A stretch of DNA of 38,659 nucleotides from Bacteroidota bacterium (GCA_003249935.1 QKHT01000085.1:1-38659), one strand, 5' to 3'; positions 7,388 through 17,900 are shown, counted from the first letter of the stretch. The notes: generated by a model not told the origin, from the sequence alone. Numbers and translations are program-made.

Positions 7388-8416
7388 ATGAAAATCGGAT
7401 TCGAACAATTTACCGCTTTATTACTCTGCGGAACGCAATGGCTATCGGCTCAATGGATAGATATAGATTCTATTTGTGTTCACGATCCTCAAATTTTGGC
7501 TGATAAAGCCACTCAAACCTACTACCTGTATGGGCAGTATTCTCCTAACCGCGATTATTATCCGGTTGAACCACCTGCGCAGCATGCCGGGGTATTGGTT
7601 TATACAAGTAAAGATTTAAAACACTGGACGATTCCAAAGTTAGTATTTGAGGTACCCGAAGGATTTTGGGGCGACCCTCAGGATGCACCATGGGCTCCTG
7701 AGGTTCATTTATACAATGGAAAATACTATTTGTTTGTTACGTTTAACGACTGGTCGAAAACAATGGAAGAACGGCCCGAGCGACCACCAATTACCCAAAG
7801 AGCATCGCAAATATTGGTGAGCGATTCGCCAATGGGACCCTTTAAACCATTTTCAAACACATTTACAACGGCCAAAGGCGATATGACACTCGACGCTACT
7901 TTTTGGGAAGAGGACGGCATCCCTTATATCGTATATTGTCATGAGTGGATTCAGGTTGGTGCGGGGCTCATCGAGGCAGCACCATTAAAGTCCGATTTAT
8001 CGGCACTTAACGGAAGCCCCTTCAAACTTATTTGCTCAAATGAGGTTTCGTGGCCAAAAGACACCATAAACTACAAAGGGAAAATGTACGATGGCATTGT
8101 TACCGATGGTCCTTATTTGTATCGGATGAAAAGTGGAAAATTAGCCATGCTTTGGAGTAGCTGGGGTAACAGGCAATATGCTCAAACTGTGGCTTATTCG
8201 CCTTCGGGAAAGTTATCGGGGCCATGGGTGCACGAACCGAAACCCATTATTGAAGACGACAGGGGGCACGGCATGGTTTTTACGTCGTTTGATGGAAAAC
8301 TGCTCTTGTGCCTCCATCGGTATTTTCATCAACCAGCCACTCGGGTACAAATTTTTGAGATAAAAGATACCGGAAAAAGTCTTAAAGTCGGGAAACAACT
8401 TTATGGTGCCAGATAG
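7388..8416 (+). CDS. Secreted glycoside hydrolase, family 43-like
   Basis: The 342-aa protein begins with a signal-peptide-like stretch (MKIGFEQFTALLLCGTQWLSAQ), which is why ATG 7388 was preferred over starts further upstream. The five-bladed propeller signatures of GH43 are present: general base Asp in CVHDPQIL (D33), the APEVH segment (103-107), the pKa-tuning Asp in TLDATFWEEDG (D169) and the catalytic acid Glu in YCHEWIQ (E186). GH43 enzymes cleave arabinan, xylan side chains or related beta-linked pentoses; the exact substrate is not resolvable. No SusC/SusD pair is next to it, so it is not part of a visible polysaccharide utilisation locus. TATTTTTG at 7341-7348 may be its -7 element, but no good -33 is seen. 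Confidence 0.87.
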   Translation: MKIGFEQFTALLLCGTQWLSAQWIDIDSICVHDPQILADKATQTYYLYGQYSPNRDYYPVEPPAQHAGVLVYTSKDLKHWTIPKLVFEVPEGFWGDPQDAPWAPEVHLYNGKYYLFVTFNDWSKTMEERPERPPITQRASQILVSDSPMGPFKPFSNTFTTAKGDMTLDATFWEEDGIPYIVYCHEWIQVGAGLIEAAPLKSDLSALNGSPFKLICSNEVSWPKDTINYKGKMYDGIVTDGPYLYRMKSGKLAMLWSSWGNRQYAQTVAYSPSGKLSGPWVHEPKPIIEDDRGHGMVFTSFDGKLLLCLHRYFHQPATRVQIFEIKDTGKSLKVGKQLYGAR

Positions 8417-8522
8417 TTTTGGTATAGTTATTTTCTGTTAATTTATAGGTGGTTGTAGTGTGCAATTATTAATAAATAAGTAATTTAAGCCCCTGAATAA
8501 AGGGAACTTAATAGAATTAATA

Positions 8523-9731
8523 ATGAAAGCAATAAGCTTATTTATTGGATTGTTTTGTGTTACTGTTTTTGGGTTCAGTCAAAACATAACACGCTGGCGT
8601 GGTGTAAATGGAAACGGTATCTATAACGACCATAACCTGCTGAATAGCTGGCCTGAAAGTGGACCGGAGATTGTTTGGCATTTTGATGATTTGGGAATCG
8701 GTTTTTCGTCGCCGGCTTTTGATGGGAACAAAATTTATATTACCGGCATGAATGGTTCTAATGGCGTTTTGTATGTGCTTTCGTTAAAAGGCGAGTTGAT
8801 TCTTAAAAAAGAATATGGCCCCGAATGGGAAACAAACTACAACGGCACCCGCAGCACCGTTACGGTTGCCGGCGATCGTTTATACATTTACTCCGGATTG
8901 GGTGTACTGTATTGTTTGGATGCAAATTCGGGGAATAAGATTTGGCAAAAGGATATGATGAGCGATTTTGATGGCAAAAATATTGAATGGGGTGTAACCG
9001 AATCGGTCGTGGTCGATGGCGAAATGGTATATTGTACGCCTGGTGGCTTAAAGAATAATGTAGTGGCCCTTAATCGATTGAATGGAAATCTGATTTGGAG
9101 TTGTGCGGCTGCGGGCAATCTTTCGGCCTATTGTACGCCTTTATTGGTTGAACACAACGCTCGGAAAATTCTGGTGACTATGACTGCTGCAAATATTGTT
9201 GGTATTGATGCCAAAACCGGTAAAATGCTTTGGAAATACGAACAAAAGAACAGGTGGTCGGTTCATGCCAATACCCCTGTATATTCCGATGGTAGTTTAT
9301 ACTGTGTGAGTGGTTACGGCTGTGGTGGCGTAAAGCTTAGATTGAACCAATCGGGCGATAGCGTTACAAAAGAGTGGTTTAATGCCACCCTCGATAACCG
9401 TTTTGGCGGTGTGGTTGTAATGAATGGTTATGCTTACGGTTCTGGTGATAAAAACCGCCAATGGCAATGTGTGGATTTTACAACCGGTATGCAAAAATAC
9501 ACGCTTACAACCATTGGACCGGGTGCAATTATTGCAGCCGACGGTAAGTTGTATGTTTATTCACAAACCGGCGAACTTGGAATGCTCAAACCCGAATCAA
9601 CAGGATTTAATCAATTGGCTGTAACAAAAGTTATGCTTGGTAGCGGGCAACATTGGGCACATCCGGTAATTTTCGATGGCTTACTGTATGTACGCCACGG
9701 CAACAGCCTTATTGCTTACAAAATAAAATAA
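8523..9731 (+). CDS. Secreted PQQ-like beta-propeller protein (BamB-type)
   Basis: A 402-aa protein with a signal peptide (MKAISLFIGLFCVTVFGFSQ). The mature start ITRWRGVNGNG is the WRG/FRG entry motif often seen in such proteins. Blades end in the PQQ-repeat signature: LYCLDANSGNKIWQK (about residue 124), VALNRLNGNLIWS (about 182), VGIDAKTGKMLWKYE (about 225). PQQ-fold propellers may bind the quinone cofactor or, as in BamB, act as protein scaffolds; no dehydrogenase catalytic features are visible, so a scaffold or binding role is more likely. It is followed after 5 bases by a membrane-anchored paralogue and then an NHL-type propeller, forming a three-gene unit. Confidence 0.85.
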   Translation: MKAISLFIGLFCVTVFGFSQNITRWRGVNGNGIYNDHNLLNSWPESGPEIVWHFDDLGIGFSSPAFDGNKIYITGMNGSNGVLYVLSLKGELILKKEYGPEWETNYNGTRSTVTVAGDRLYIYSGLGVLYCLDANSGNKIWQKDMMSDFDGKNIEWGVTESVVVDGEMVYCTPGGLKNNVVALNRLNGNLIWSCAAAGNLSAYCTPLLVEHNARKILVTMTAANIVGIDAKTGKMLWKYEQKNRWSVHANTPVYSDGSLYCVSGYGCGGVKLRLNQSGDSVTKEWFNATLDNRFGGVVVMNGYAYGSGDKNRQWQCVDFTTGMQKYTLTTIGPGAIIAADGKLYVYSQTGELGMLKPESTGFNQLAVTKVMLGSGQHWAHPVIFDGLLYVRHGNSLIAYKIK

Positions 9732-9736
9732 TTGTC

Positions 9737-11152
9737 TTGAATCAACGATTTAGTGTAACGACACTGCTTATTGGTGGATTGGCACTGGGAGTTTTAGGGT
9801 GGTGGCTTTTTTATAATCCGGTAAGCACGCTGATGCCGAGTTTGCCGGGTGCCGATAAACGTGGTGTGGGCGATTCTGCATCTCAAAGTGTTAGTATAGG
9901 TGAATTTTTCGATCAGTTTGCCGAATCATCAACGTCTTTAACAGGAGTTTGGCCTCAATTTCGCGGGGAAGGTTCAACCAATATATTATTAGAATCCGTA
10001 CCGTTGAAAACAGTACTGAATGACGGTAAATTGCCTGTTGTTTGGGAAAAAACGCTTGGCGAAGGCCATGCCGGTGCATCTGTTTACAAAGGTCGGGTGT
10101 ATGTTATGGATTACGACGAAGCTTTGCGTGCCGATATGTTACACTGTTACGAACTACAAACGGGAAATGAATTGTGGCGACGATATTATAAGGTGGCAAT
10201 AAAACGTAACCATGGGATGTCTCGTACAGTACCTGCTGTAAACGAACAAGCTGTAGTTACCATAGGGCCCATGTGTCAGGTTATGGCAACCGACCGGCTG
10301 ACCGGCCGGCTGTTGTGGTCGCTCGATATGGTAAAGGCATATGGTTCCGAAGTACCGTTCTGGTACACCGGACAGTGTCCGCTAATATTTAACAATATGG
10401 TTATTCTGGCTCCTGCCGGATCCAAACTCCTTATTGCCAAAGATGTGGTTTCAGGCCAAACACTCTGGGAAAGCGAAAACCCGGGAGGCTTTAAAATGTC
10501 GCATGCCTCGGTAATGCCCTATGTTTTTGGCGGCAAAAACATGTTGGTGTATAGTGCTGTGGGTGGTGTTGCCGGGGTAGATGCCGAAAATGGCAAGGTG
10601 CTTTGGTACACCAATAAATGGAATCATTCGGTGGTGGCTCCATCGGCTGTTTGTTTGCCAAATGGAAGAATTTTTCTCACCGCTGGTTATGGTGCCGGAA
10701 GCATGATGCTTAGAATAAAGGAACTTAATGGGGTGTTTGGTACAGATATTGAGGATGAGTATTCGCCGGGTTCCGGATTGGCGTGTGAACAACAAACGCC
10801 CCTCTTTTTCGATGGCAAACTTATTGGTATTCAGCCCAAAGATGGCGGTTCGAACCGAAACCAACTGGTTTGTGTCGATCCTGAAAATCTGAAAAAGGTA
10901 GAGTGGAGTAGTGGTAAAAATTATCGTTTTGGACTTGGCCCTTTTATGATTGCCGATGGCAAAATATTCATTCTCGACGATGAAGCCAATTTAACAATTG
11001 CCAAAGCAACGATAAAGGGTTTTGAACCGATCACCACAGTTAAACTTTTTGAAGGTGCCGATGCATGGGCTCCTTTTGCCCTGGCCGATGGCTACCTGAT
11101 TCTGAGAGATTCGAAAAAAATGGTGTGTTTGAACCTTAAAAAGCAGTCGTGA
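9737..11152 (+). CDS. Membrane-anchored PQQ-like beta-propeller protein
   Basis: The best start is TTG 9737, 5 bases after the previous stop, giving 471 aa. It keeps the N-terminal anchor (SVTTLLIGGLALGVLGWWLF, about residues 6-25) in place; no ATG lies at that point. The propeller begins near WPQFRGEGSTN and shows PQQ-type blade ends: CYELQTGNELWRR, ATDRLTGRLLWSLD, AKDVVSGQTLWESE and GVDAENGKVLWYTN. It is a paralogue of the preceding gene, with the same FRG entry motif and overall plan, but held in the inner membrane by a single uncleaved helix. Its stop overlaps the start of the next gene (TGATG), so the two are translationally coupled. The function is unknown. Confidence 0.83.
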   Translation: MNQRFSVTTLLIGGLALGVLGWWLFYNPVSTLMPSLPGADKRGVGDSASQSVSIGEFFDQFAESSTSLTGVWPQFRGEGSTNILLESVPLKTVLNDGKLPVVWEKTLGEGHAGASVYKGRVYVMDYDEALRADMLHCYELQTGNELWRRYYKVAIKRNHGMSRTVPAVNEQAVVTIGPMCQVMATDRLTGRLLWSLDMVKAYGSEVPFWYTGQCPLIFNNMVILAPAGSKLLIAKDVVSGQTLWESENPGGFKMSHASVMPYVFGGKNMLVYSAVGGVAGVDAENGKVLWYTNKWNHSVVAPSAVCLPNGRIFLTAGYGAGSMMLRIKELNGVFGTDIEDEYSPGSGLACEQQTPLFFDGKLIGIQPKDGGSNRNQLVCVDPENLKKVEWSSGKNYRFGLGPFMIADGKIFILDDEANLTIAKATIKGFEPITTVKLFEGADAWAPFALADGYLILRDSKKMVCLNLKKQS

Positions 11153-12114
11153 TGAAACATAAACAAATTTTGATGACTGTTCTTGCCCTTACACTCAGTG
11201 CAACTGGCTTCATTTTAATGGATTTGTACGATAATCAACCCGAAAACAGACCCGATAATCCGTTCGAGCTTAAAACCGATTCGCTAAGATCGGTACCTGC
11301 ATCGGAAATTGGTTATAAATTGGTTCGACAATTCCGGCTCGATAGCGGCGAAGTAAACGGAATAGCCTGTTTCGATAATTTACTGTGGATAGCAACAAAT
11401 CGTGGTGTGGCAACACTCGACACTTCGGGGTTAAAAACCAACGTTTTAGTTTCTCAAATACCGGTTCAAACCATCACTATAAATGGAAATTGTGTTTTTA
11501 CAGGAAGTAAAAACCATGTTTTGGTACTTGATAAAAAATCGCTTGTAATGATGTTCGAAAAATCTTTTTCTGACTCATCTTTAATTACTTCGTTAGCGTT
11601 TTGGGGTAATCGGTTTGTGGTGGCCGATGCAGGCAAACGATGCATTTACCTGCTATCTAAGGATGGCACCATCGAACAAACAATTGATGGTACAATCGGT
11701 CGTGAAGAAAAGCATGGCTTTGTAGTGCCCGGTCCGTATTTCGATGTGGCAGTTAATAGCGATAATGAATTGTGGGTGGTGAACCCGGGGGGTCACGCTT
11801 TCGAGAATTATAGTACCGATGGCGCGATGCGGTCGTTCTGGAGTCGGTCGGCTAAAGGTATTTATGGTTTTTTGGGATGTTGTAATCCCGCCCATTTTGC
11901 CTTTTTGCCTAATGGTTACTATGTAACAGCCGAAAAGGGGGTCGTGAGAATCAAGGTATTTAAAGCATCGGGCGAACCACATTGTTATGTCGATTCGCCC
12001 ATGTCGTATATTCGTCATTTTCATGCACCCGAATTGGCTGTAGATGAACAAGGTAGTATCTATGCGCTGGATTTTGAACAAGGCTGCATCAATAAATATG
12101 TAGCAATAAAATGA
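11152..12114 (+). CDS. NHL-repeat-like beta-propeller protein with GCCNP motif
   Basis: A 320-aa protein with an N-terminal hydrophobic segment (about residues 5-24, ILMTVLALTLSATGFILM) that is a signal peptide or anchor. The rest is a six-bladed propeller of NHL/SMP-30 style, for example NGIACFDNLLWIATNRGVATLD and FDVAVNSDNELWVV. Near residue 240 is GFLGCCNPAHFAFLPNGYYVTAEKGVVRIKVF, given here as GFLGCCNPAHFAFLPNG then YYVTAEKGVVRIKVF: an adjacent Cys pair I recall from NHL proteins of Bacteroidota and Planctomycetes, though its role is not known to me. ATG 11152 is preferred; a GTG codon sits immediately before it. It overlaps the upstream gene by one base and is followed by a terminator at 12133-12157. 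Confidence 0.8.
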   Translation: MKHKQILMTVLALTLSATGFILMDLYDNQPENRPDNPFELKTDSLRSVPASEIGYKLVRQFRLDSGEVNGIACFDNLLWIATNRGVATLDTSGLKTNVLVSQIPVQTITINGNCVFTGSKNHVLVLDKKSLVMMFEKSFSDSSLITSLAFWGNRFVVADAGKRCIYLLSKDGTIEQTIDGTIGREEKHGFVVPGPYFDVAVNSDNELWVVNPGGHAFENYSTDGAMRSFWSRSAKGIYGFLGCCNPAHFAFLPNGYYVTAEKGVVRIKVFKASGEPHCYVDSPMSYIRHFHAPELAVDEQGSIYALDFEQGCINKYVAIK

Positions 12115-12132
12115 GCGTTAAGGCAAGTTGAT

Positions 12133-12157
12133 AGTCGGTTGAATCCGGCTTTTTTTT
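12133..12157 (+). terminator. Intrinsic terminator after the beta-propeller genes
   Basis: A 6-base stem, AGTCGG (12133-12138) with CCGGCT (12145-12150) including one G-U pair, and loop TTGAAT, is followed by an eight-base T-run. It separates the propeller unit from the DUF1599 gene. Confidence 0.65.
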
Positions 12158-12186
12158 CTATTTTTACCACTTAAATTTTGGGTTAT

Positions 12187-12729
12187 ATGGTAAATACCGA
12201 ACAACAGTTCGATAGTGTAGTGGCAATATGTCGTAGTGTTTTTTCGAAAAAGGCAAAAGATTACGGTTCGGCATGGCGAATTTTAAGGCCTGTTTCAATT
12301 ACCGATCAGCTTTTTATTAAAGCAAATCGCATTCGTTCACTTGAGTTAAAAGGTGTGTCGAAAGTAGATGAAGGCATTGAAAACGAATTTGTGGCACTCT
12401 TAAATTATAGTGTTATGGGCATCATTCAACTCGAAAGAGGATTTGCAAGCGAAGCCGATTTGTCGGCCGATGAGGCTATTGCATTATACGACGAAAAGTG
12501 CAAGGTGGCTAAAAGTTTAATGATGAATAAAAACCACGATTACGATGAAGCATGGCGTAGTATGCGGGTGAGTTCATTTACTGATTTGATTCTTCAGAAG
12601 TTGTATCGTGTTAAGCAAATTGAGGATAATATGGGCAAAACCATTATCAGCGAGGGCATAGATGCCAATTATCTCGATATTTTTAACTACTCGGTGTTTG
12701 CGCTTATTAAACTCGAATTTGGCGATTAA
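12187..12729 (+). CDS. DUF1599 domain-containing protein (two domain copies)
   Basis: The 180-aa protein holds two copies of the same all-helical domain. Copy 1 has KKAKDYGSAWRILRP, KANRIRSLE and LLNYSVMGIIQLE; copy 2 has NKNHDYDEAWRSMRV, KLYRVKQIE and IFNYSVFALIKLE. This is the DUF1599 pattern, a family also labelled as a nucleotide-modification-associated domain. Its biochemical activity is not established to my knowledge. It sits directly before the DoxX-like gene and tpiA, a gene order seen in Bacteroides and relatives. ATG 12187 was chosen over an in-frame TTG at 12178. Confidence 0.88.
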   Translation: MVNTEQQFDSVVAICRSVFSKKAKDYGSAWRILRPVSITDQLFIKANRIRSLELKGVSKVDEGIENEFVALLNYSVMGIIQLERGFASEADLSADEAIALYDEKCKVAKSLMMNKNHDYDEAWRSMRVSSFTDLILQKLYRVKQIEDNMGKTIISEGIDANYLDIFNYSVFALIKLEFGD

Positions 12730-12741
12730 CAACAGCAGACT

Positions 12742-13980
12742 ATGGAAAAAAAGAAGTCGTTGCGATACATTGTTAGCGGAATACGTATTTTTGTTGGCAT
12801 TGTTTTTATGGTTTCAGGGTTTCTAAAAGCTGTGGACCCCTATGGTACAGCCATTAAACTTACCGAATATTTTACAGCCTTTGGAATGGATTTTCTTGAA
12901 CCGGTTACCTTGTTTTTGTCTGTGGTTCTTATTTGTTGCGAGTTTCTATGTGGCTTTTTCTTAACAATGGGTTTGTGGTATAAAAAAATTGTGATTTGGA
13001 TCATTACTGCACTCGTTGGATTTTTTACAATCCTTACCCTGTTTATTGCCTTAACCAATCCGGTTTCTGATTGTGGTTGCTTTGGCGATGCCATTAAACT
13101 TACAAATTGGCAAACTTTTTTCAAAAATATTGTGCTGGCAATATTCGTCGTGGTACTTGTTGTAACACGAAATGTTTATTCCGGTTTTTTTGCTCGTAAA
13201 CAGAAAATACCTTTGGTGTTTCTGGCTGTCTTATTTATTGGCTATATCGTCTTCAATTCGGTCTATTACCTCCCACTCATCGATTTTAGACCATTTAAAA
13301 TAGGTTCAGATATTAAAAAAGCCATGTCGATACCTGTTAATGCTCCTGCCGATGAATTTGAAACACAATTCTACTATAAAAAAAATGGTGAGACAAAAGT
13401 GTTTAACGAAAGTAATTATCCATGGCAGGATTCTACATGGCAGTTTGTCGAAATGAAGAGTGTGCTTACAAAACAGGGGTATGTTCCGGCTATTCACAAT
13501 TTTGTGCTCGAAAAAGCGGGTGAAGGCGACATTGTTTCTATGGTTTTGTCTGAACCGGATCCCGTATTTTTGTGGGTAGCACCCGAGTATTCCGAGAATT
13601 TGAAGGGCATGGCACAAATCAAAAGGTTAAATGTGTATTGTGCCGAACATGGCCTTAAATTTTATTTTGTTACATCAAGTCCGGTTGCGGTGGTATCCAA
13701 AAGTCAATTATCCGATCTTGCCCCCATGCAGGTGTTGTATAGCGATAAAACAGCACTGAAAACGGCTTTAAGAGCTTCATCCGGTTTAATAATATTACAA
13801 AAAGGTGTGGTAATCGGTAAATACAATTGGCGCAATGTACCGTTGGATTTTGGTGAAAATGTCCTTTCTTACCAAATGATTGCCGAATCAAGGGAGAAAT
13901 ATCAGCTAAAATTGCTAATTTTGTCGCTGATTTTAGCAATTGGTATTTTAGCTATAAAAAACTGTTTTAAAGAGAAATAA
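12742..13980 (+). CDS. DoxX/MauE-like membrane protein (BT_3928-like)
   Basis: A 412-aa membrane protein. The N-terminal half is a four-helix DoxX/MauE-type bundle (about 10-28, 52-76, 83-106, 128-143) with the conserved DCGCFGDAIKL motif at 110-120, whose paired Cys suggest a thiol redox role. A further helix is at about 157-178. Residues 185-385 form an extracytoplasmic domain with weak thioredoxin-like character, and a last helix (391-407) returns to the membrane. I infer a role in passing reducing power across the inner membrane. It starts 12 bases after DUF1599 and is followed 22 bases later by tpiA. Confidence 0.85.
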   Translation: MEKKKSLRYIVSGIRIFVGIVFMVSGFLKAVDPYGTAIKLTEYFTAFGMDFLEPVTLFLSVVLICCEFLCGFFLTMGLWYKKIVIWIITALVGFFTILTLFIALTNPVSDCGCFGDAIKLTNWQTFFKNIVLAIFVVVLVVTRNVYSGFFARKQKIPLVFLAVLFIGYIVFNSVYYLPLIDFRPFKIGSDIKKAMSIPVNAPADEFETQFYYKKNGETKVFNESNYPWQDSTWQFVEMKSVLTKQGYVPAIHNFVLEKAGEGDIVSMVLSEPDPVFLWVAPEYSENLKGMAQIKRLNVYCAEHGLKFYFVTSSPVAVVSKSQLSDLAPMQVLYSDKTALKTALRASSGLIILQKGVVIGKYNWRNVPLDFGENVLSYQMIAESREKYQLKLLILSLILAIGILAIKNCFKEK

Positions 13981-14002
13981 TTAATAATAAATAGAATTAA
14001 AA

Positions 14003-14758
14003 ATGAGAAAAAAAATTGTTGCCGGCAACTGGAAAATGAATAAAACACTTCAGGAAGGGGTGGCTTTGGCCTCAGAACTCAACGATGCGTTGAAAGTTGA
14101 AACGGTTAAGTGCGATGTGGTAATTTGTGTTCCAGCAACGCATATTGTATCGGTCGTAAATTCGGTGAGTGCTGATAAAATTGGTGTTGGTGCTCAAAAT
14201 TCTGCCGACAAGGTAAGCGGAGCATACACTGGCGAAATTTCTGCAGCAATGGTAAAATCTACCGGTGCCGGCTATGTAATTCTTGGGCATTCAGAACGCA
14301 GAGCTTATTATGGCGAAACAGATGCTATTCTGAAAACTAAAACTGATCTTGCGCTCGAAAATGGTCTAACGCCTATTTTCTGCATTGGCGAAGTATTGGA
14401 AGAAAGACAATCCGAAAAACATTTCGATGTGGTTAAAAGTCAAATTGTAAACGGTTTGTTCCACCTTTCGGCCGATGATTTTAAGAAAGTTGTACTTGCT
14501 TACGAACCGGTTTGGGCAATTGGTACCGGTGTAACTGCATCGAAAGAACAAGCACAGGAAATGCATGCATTTATTCGCACGGTCTTGGCTGAAAAATACG
14601 GTCAGGACGTGGCTCAGGAAATTTCAATTCTTTATGGCGGTAGCTGTAATCCGAAAAATGCTGCTGAATTATTCGCAAATCCCGATGTTGATGGCGGTTT
14701 AATTGGCGGTGCTGCATTAAAAGTTGAAGACTTTATGGCAATTATTAAGGCTTGGTAA
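14003..14758 (+). CDS. tpiA: Triose-phosphate isomerase
   Basis: A full-length 251-aa TIM barrel. It has substrate-binding K11 in AGNWKMNK, catalytic H96 in [12 protein letters not shown], catalytic base E168 in [11 protein letters not shown] with the mobile loop right after it, and the phosphate-binding C-terminal motifs [12 protein letters not shown] and GGLIGGAAL. It interconverts dihydroxyacetone phosphate and glyceraldehyde 3-phosphate in glycolysis and gluconeogenesis. It is the last gene of the DUF1599-DoxX-tpiA unit and is followed by a strong terminator. Confidence 0.98.
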   Translation: MRKKIVAGNWKMNKTLQEGVALASELNDALKVETVKCDVVICVPATHIVSVVNSVSADKIGVGAQNSADKVSGAYTGEISAAMVKSTGAGYVILGHSERRAYYGETDAILKTKTDLALENGLTPIFCIGEVLEERQSEKHFDVVKSQIVNGLFHLSADDFKKVVLAYEPVWAIGTGVTASKEQAQEMHAFIRTVLAEKYGQDVAQEISILYGGSCNPKNAAELFANPDVDGGLIGGAALKVEDFMAIIKAW

Positions 14759-14774
14759 TTAAGCTGATACTATT

Positions 14775-14813
14775 AAAAAATGGCTGTTTCTACTTCTGAA
14801 ACAGCCATTTTTT
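14775..14813. terminator. Intrinsic terminator after tpiA
   Basis: A 16-base perfect stem (14775-14790 with 14798-14813), core TGGCTGTTTC, loop TACTTCT, with an A-run before and a T-run after. Confidence 0.92.
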
Positions 14814-14964
14814 GTTTATATCTATTCGGGGGTAGTTTGTTGTAAAAAAAAAAATGACACTTATTTTGCGCTGAAATATAATTCATGTATTTTGAATGAT
14901 TGTTTAAGGTAATTGATACGCCAATAGCATAATTTTATGGTTGAATATTAAACATTAAAGTATT

Positions 14965-17900
14965 ATGCTTAAAAGACTACTACTAATTGCAGTTTTTGGC
15001 TTTACGGTTATGCTGAGCAATGCGCAGCTTTATCCAACGCCAATATTACATCTTAACGCAAACAATCCTTTGGATACTTTGCCTAATGACAGTGTATTAA
15101 TTTCCGAAGTTTACCTTCCAATTTGGGGTACTTGGGGTTTCCTTGAAATTACCAACCACAGCTCGCGTGTAGTGCATTTGTCGCATTACTTTCTTCAGGG
15201 GCGTTATCCTTTTAGAACAGATCCCTTTATTGGTAATGATAATAAAGTAAATTTAAGAGGAGAATTGGCTCCCGGAAAGTGCTATATTGCCACATTTCCC
15301 GATCTTAATTATTCTCTTGATGCTTATGGTAAACCATCGTACGATAAATATTATACCGGTCCAAGAGATTTGAATGCCATTGCAGATACTGTTTATGCAT
15401 TACAAGGTAGTATGAGATACCGGCAATTCTCTATGTACAATCGTTTTATTAACAATGCGAAAGGTGGAATTGTAGATTCTGTAATTGTGGATGTATTCAA
15501 TACCCAGGCTAACGATGCGGCCAGCAACAAACCTGTTGCCGGCATTAGTACCGGAAATATTCCCGCAGCAACAATGTATTGGGTTCGAAAAACCAATGTG
15601 CGTAAAGGAACCTCAGTTTTGGGTCAGGCAAATGCAGTGGCCTACTGGGATAAAATTCGTGGTACTTCTACAATCGACTCAGAGTGGTTGCCTGTGCCAA
15701 ATGATTACCTTACATATTATAACGCAAAAATCTTCACATCAGTAAAATCATTCGGAACCAGCACATTAAGCAATATTAAATCTGCTGGTCGTGTAACTGT
15801 GAATTTAGATGCAAAAACGATAAAATTTCCATACAACGTGTCGCGCGACAGTGTGTTTCGCGAGTTTAACTGCGGTCCGAACGTAACATGGCATTTTAAA
15901 ATCGGACCGGATACGGCCAAATATTTTGTGCAGAATAATGATACCATCATATTCTATCTTTTTAGCGATGCACTCACCGAAGTGAAGTTTGTAGCTCAGG
16001 TTGATCCGGAACCTGCAAATTCTGTTGAAGTTTCGCCTTTGGTTTATTTTAATGCCAATCGTGCGGCCGTTAAGAAGTGGGTTGTTAGTCAGGGTAAGTT
16101 GCCAATGGATACTATTGGTAATGTTGGTTACGAGACACGGGTAGATACTTTGGTTAAATATTTAGTATTCCCGGCTGGAAGCAGCTACGAAATTATTCCG
16201 CCGGATGGTATTCAAAGCCCGGATTTAAAAAGAGGTTCGATCTTAAAAGTTATTTCGGCCGATAAAAAAAGCGAAAAACAATATCTTGTAGGTACAAATC
16301 CATATGTGCCAAATCACGATGCTTCGATTGCGAGGGTTATTTTCCCCGAACTCTATTTATGGGAAAATAGTTCGTATTTGCCTACCGATACGTTTATGAC
16401 ATTTAATTCAAAAAACACCTCTTACGTTATCTCGTTGCCAGCTGATATTACGGTATCTCCGGCTATTATTCCGGTTCCGACCAACAAAAATACGCGCTTC
16501 GAAATACAGCGTGCGAAAAACCTTAAAGGTAGCCTCGCAGACAGAACCATGAATATTCTGAGTATTGCCGAAGATGACACCACACGTTTAACCTATTCTA
16601 TTACATTCAGGCTTGAACACGAAGCACCTCAATTAGACTACTCTCCGTTTGTATGCGATTTGGGTACTGATTGGGCGGTAACCAATAACTACATGACGCA
16701 ATTGTTTAATCCAAGCGACGAACAGTTGGATATGACCGAGTATGTGTTGGTGAATATGAAAAAAGGAACATATGGTAGTCTGTCTGCAATGTCTGATTTG
16801 GCAAGCAACGATTGGATTAAATACGATAAATTTATTTTGCGTCCCGGATTTTTAGTTGTAAATAATTCAGAAGGAAAACCGGTATATTCGGACGATCTTT
16901 CGCAAACAAGCTTAATTGTAAGACCTAAAAGTTGCTTCTCCATTTGTAACTATCGTTGTTATCCAATGGAAGGAACCGGCTCTTCAAAGGAGTTGGCCGA
17001 ACGGATCGACTTTTTAGTCTATCAAAACTTTAATGCGTCCGGTGTTTTTGGTAAACCTTATGATAAATGGGGCTTTGGGTGGACATATGGATTATTTGGA
17101 AGTTATACGCCAACATCATTTAATAATGGTGGTTCAATTGTATTGTTTAAAATCAAGAGCGACTCAGTGCGCGATGGTATTAAGGCAATGAACGACTTTG
17201 TAAACGATTATTCGGTAGTAGATGTTATTAATGGTGTTGGAAACGTTGGTGGCGAGTGGAAAATTTACGACAAAGTAAATGGTAAGGATATGGTTTATTT
17301 ACCACCAAATGCTAACAAATGGAATATGTATCGCAAATCGAATGTTTACAAAGGTAATCCAAACGATTTAGCTTCCTTTGGTTTTGGTAATGATACTGCG
17401 GTTGTTCAGCCGGGCGAATGGAATATTTATGGTTATCCCGGTGCAAATATTAAATTGAGCGGCCTCGACTCGCCGAATGCCATGGCCGAAATGATGACAG
17501 TAAGCCGTACTCGTTTCAAAAATCATTCAATAAATATAACAGAGCATATTGCCTATATCCTTTCGGAAGTTTATGATATTTCCGGTGGTATCGAAGGCGA
17601 ACAAACGATTATAGGTGTACCGGCAAATACAATGGTGAGTTCTTTTATGTCCAATTTAATATTGCTGGATCCAAAATTGACCGTAGAAGTAAAATCAAGT
17701 GGTGGTACCGTGAAAACTGCCGGCGAGGTAATTGCTGATGGCGATATTGTATACACCACTTCGGCCCGTGGCACTGATCATATTACGTACAAAGTCTCTT
17801 TTGCTCCGTTGAGTAGCGATGCATTGCTAACCAGTACCGTTTATACTATTGCCAAGACCGGTTCAACAGGTAAAATTTCGAATGTACCGTTTGGCATTAC

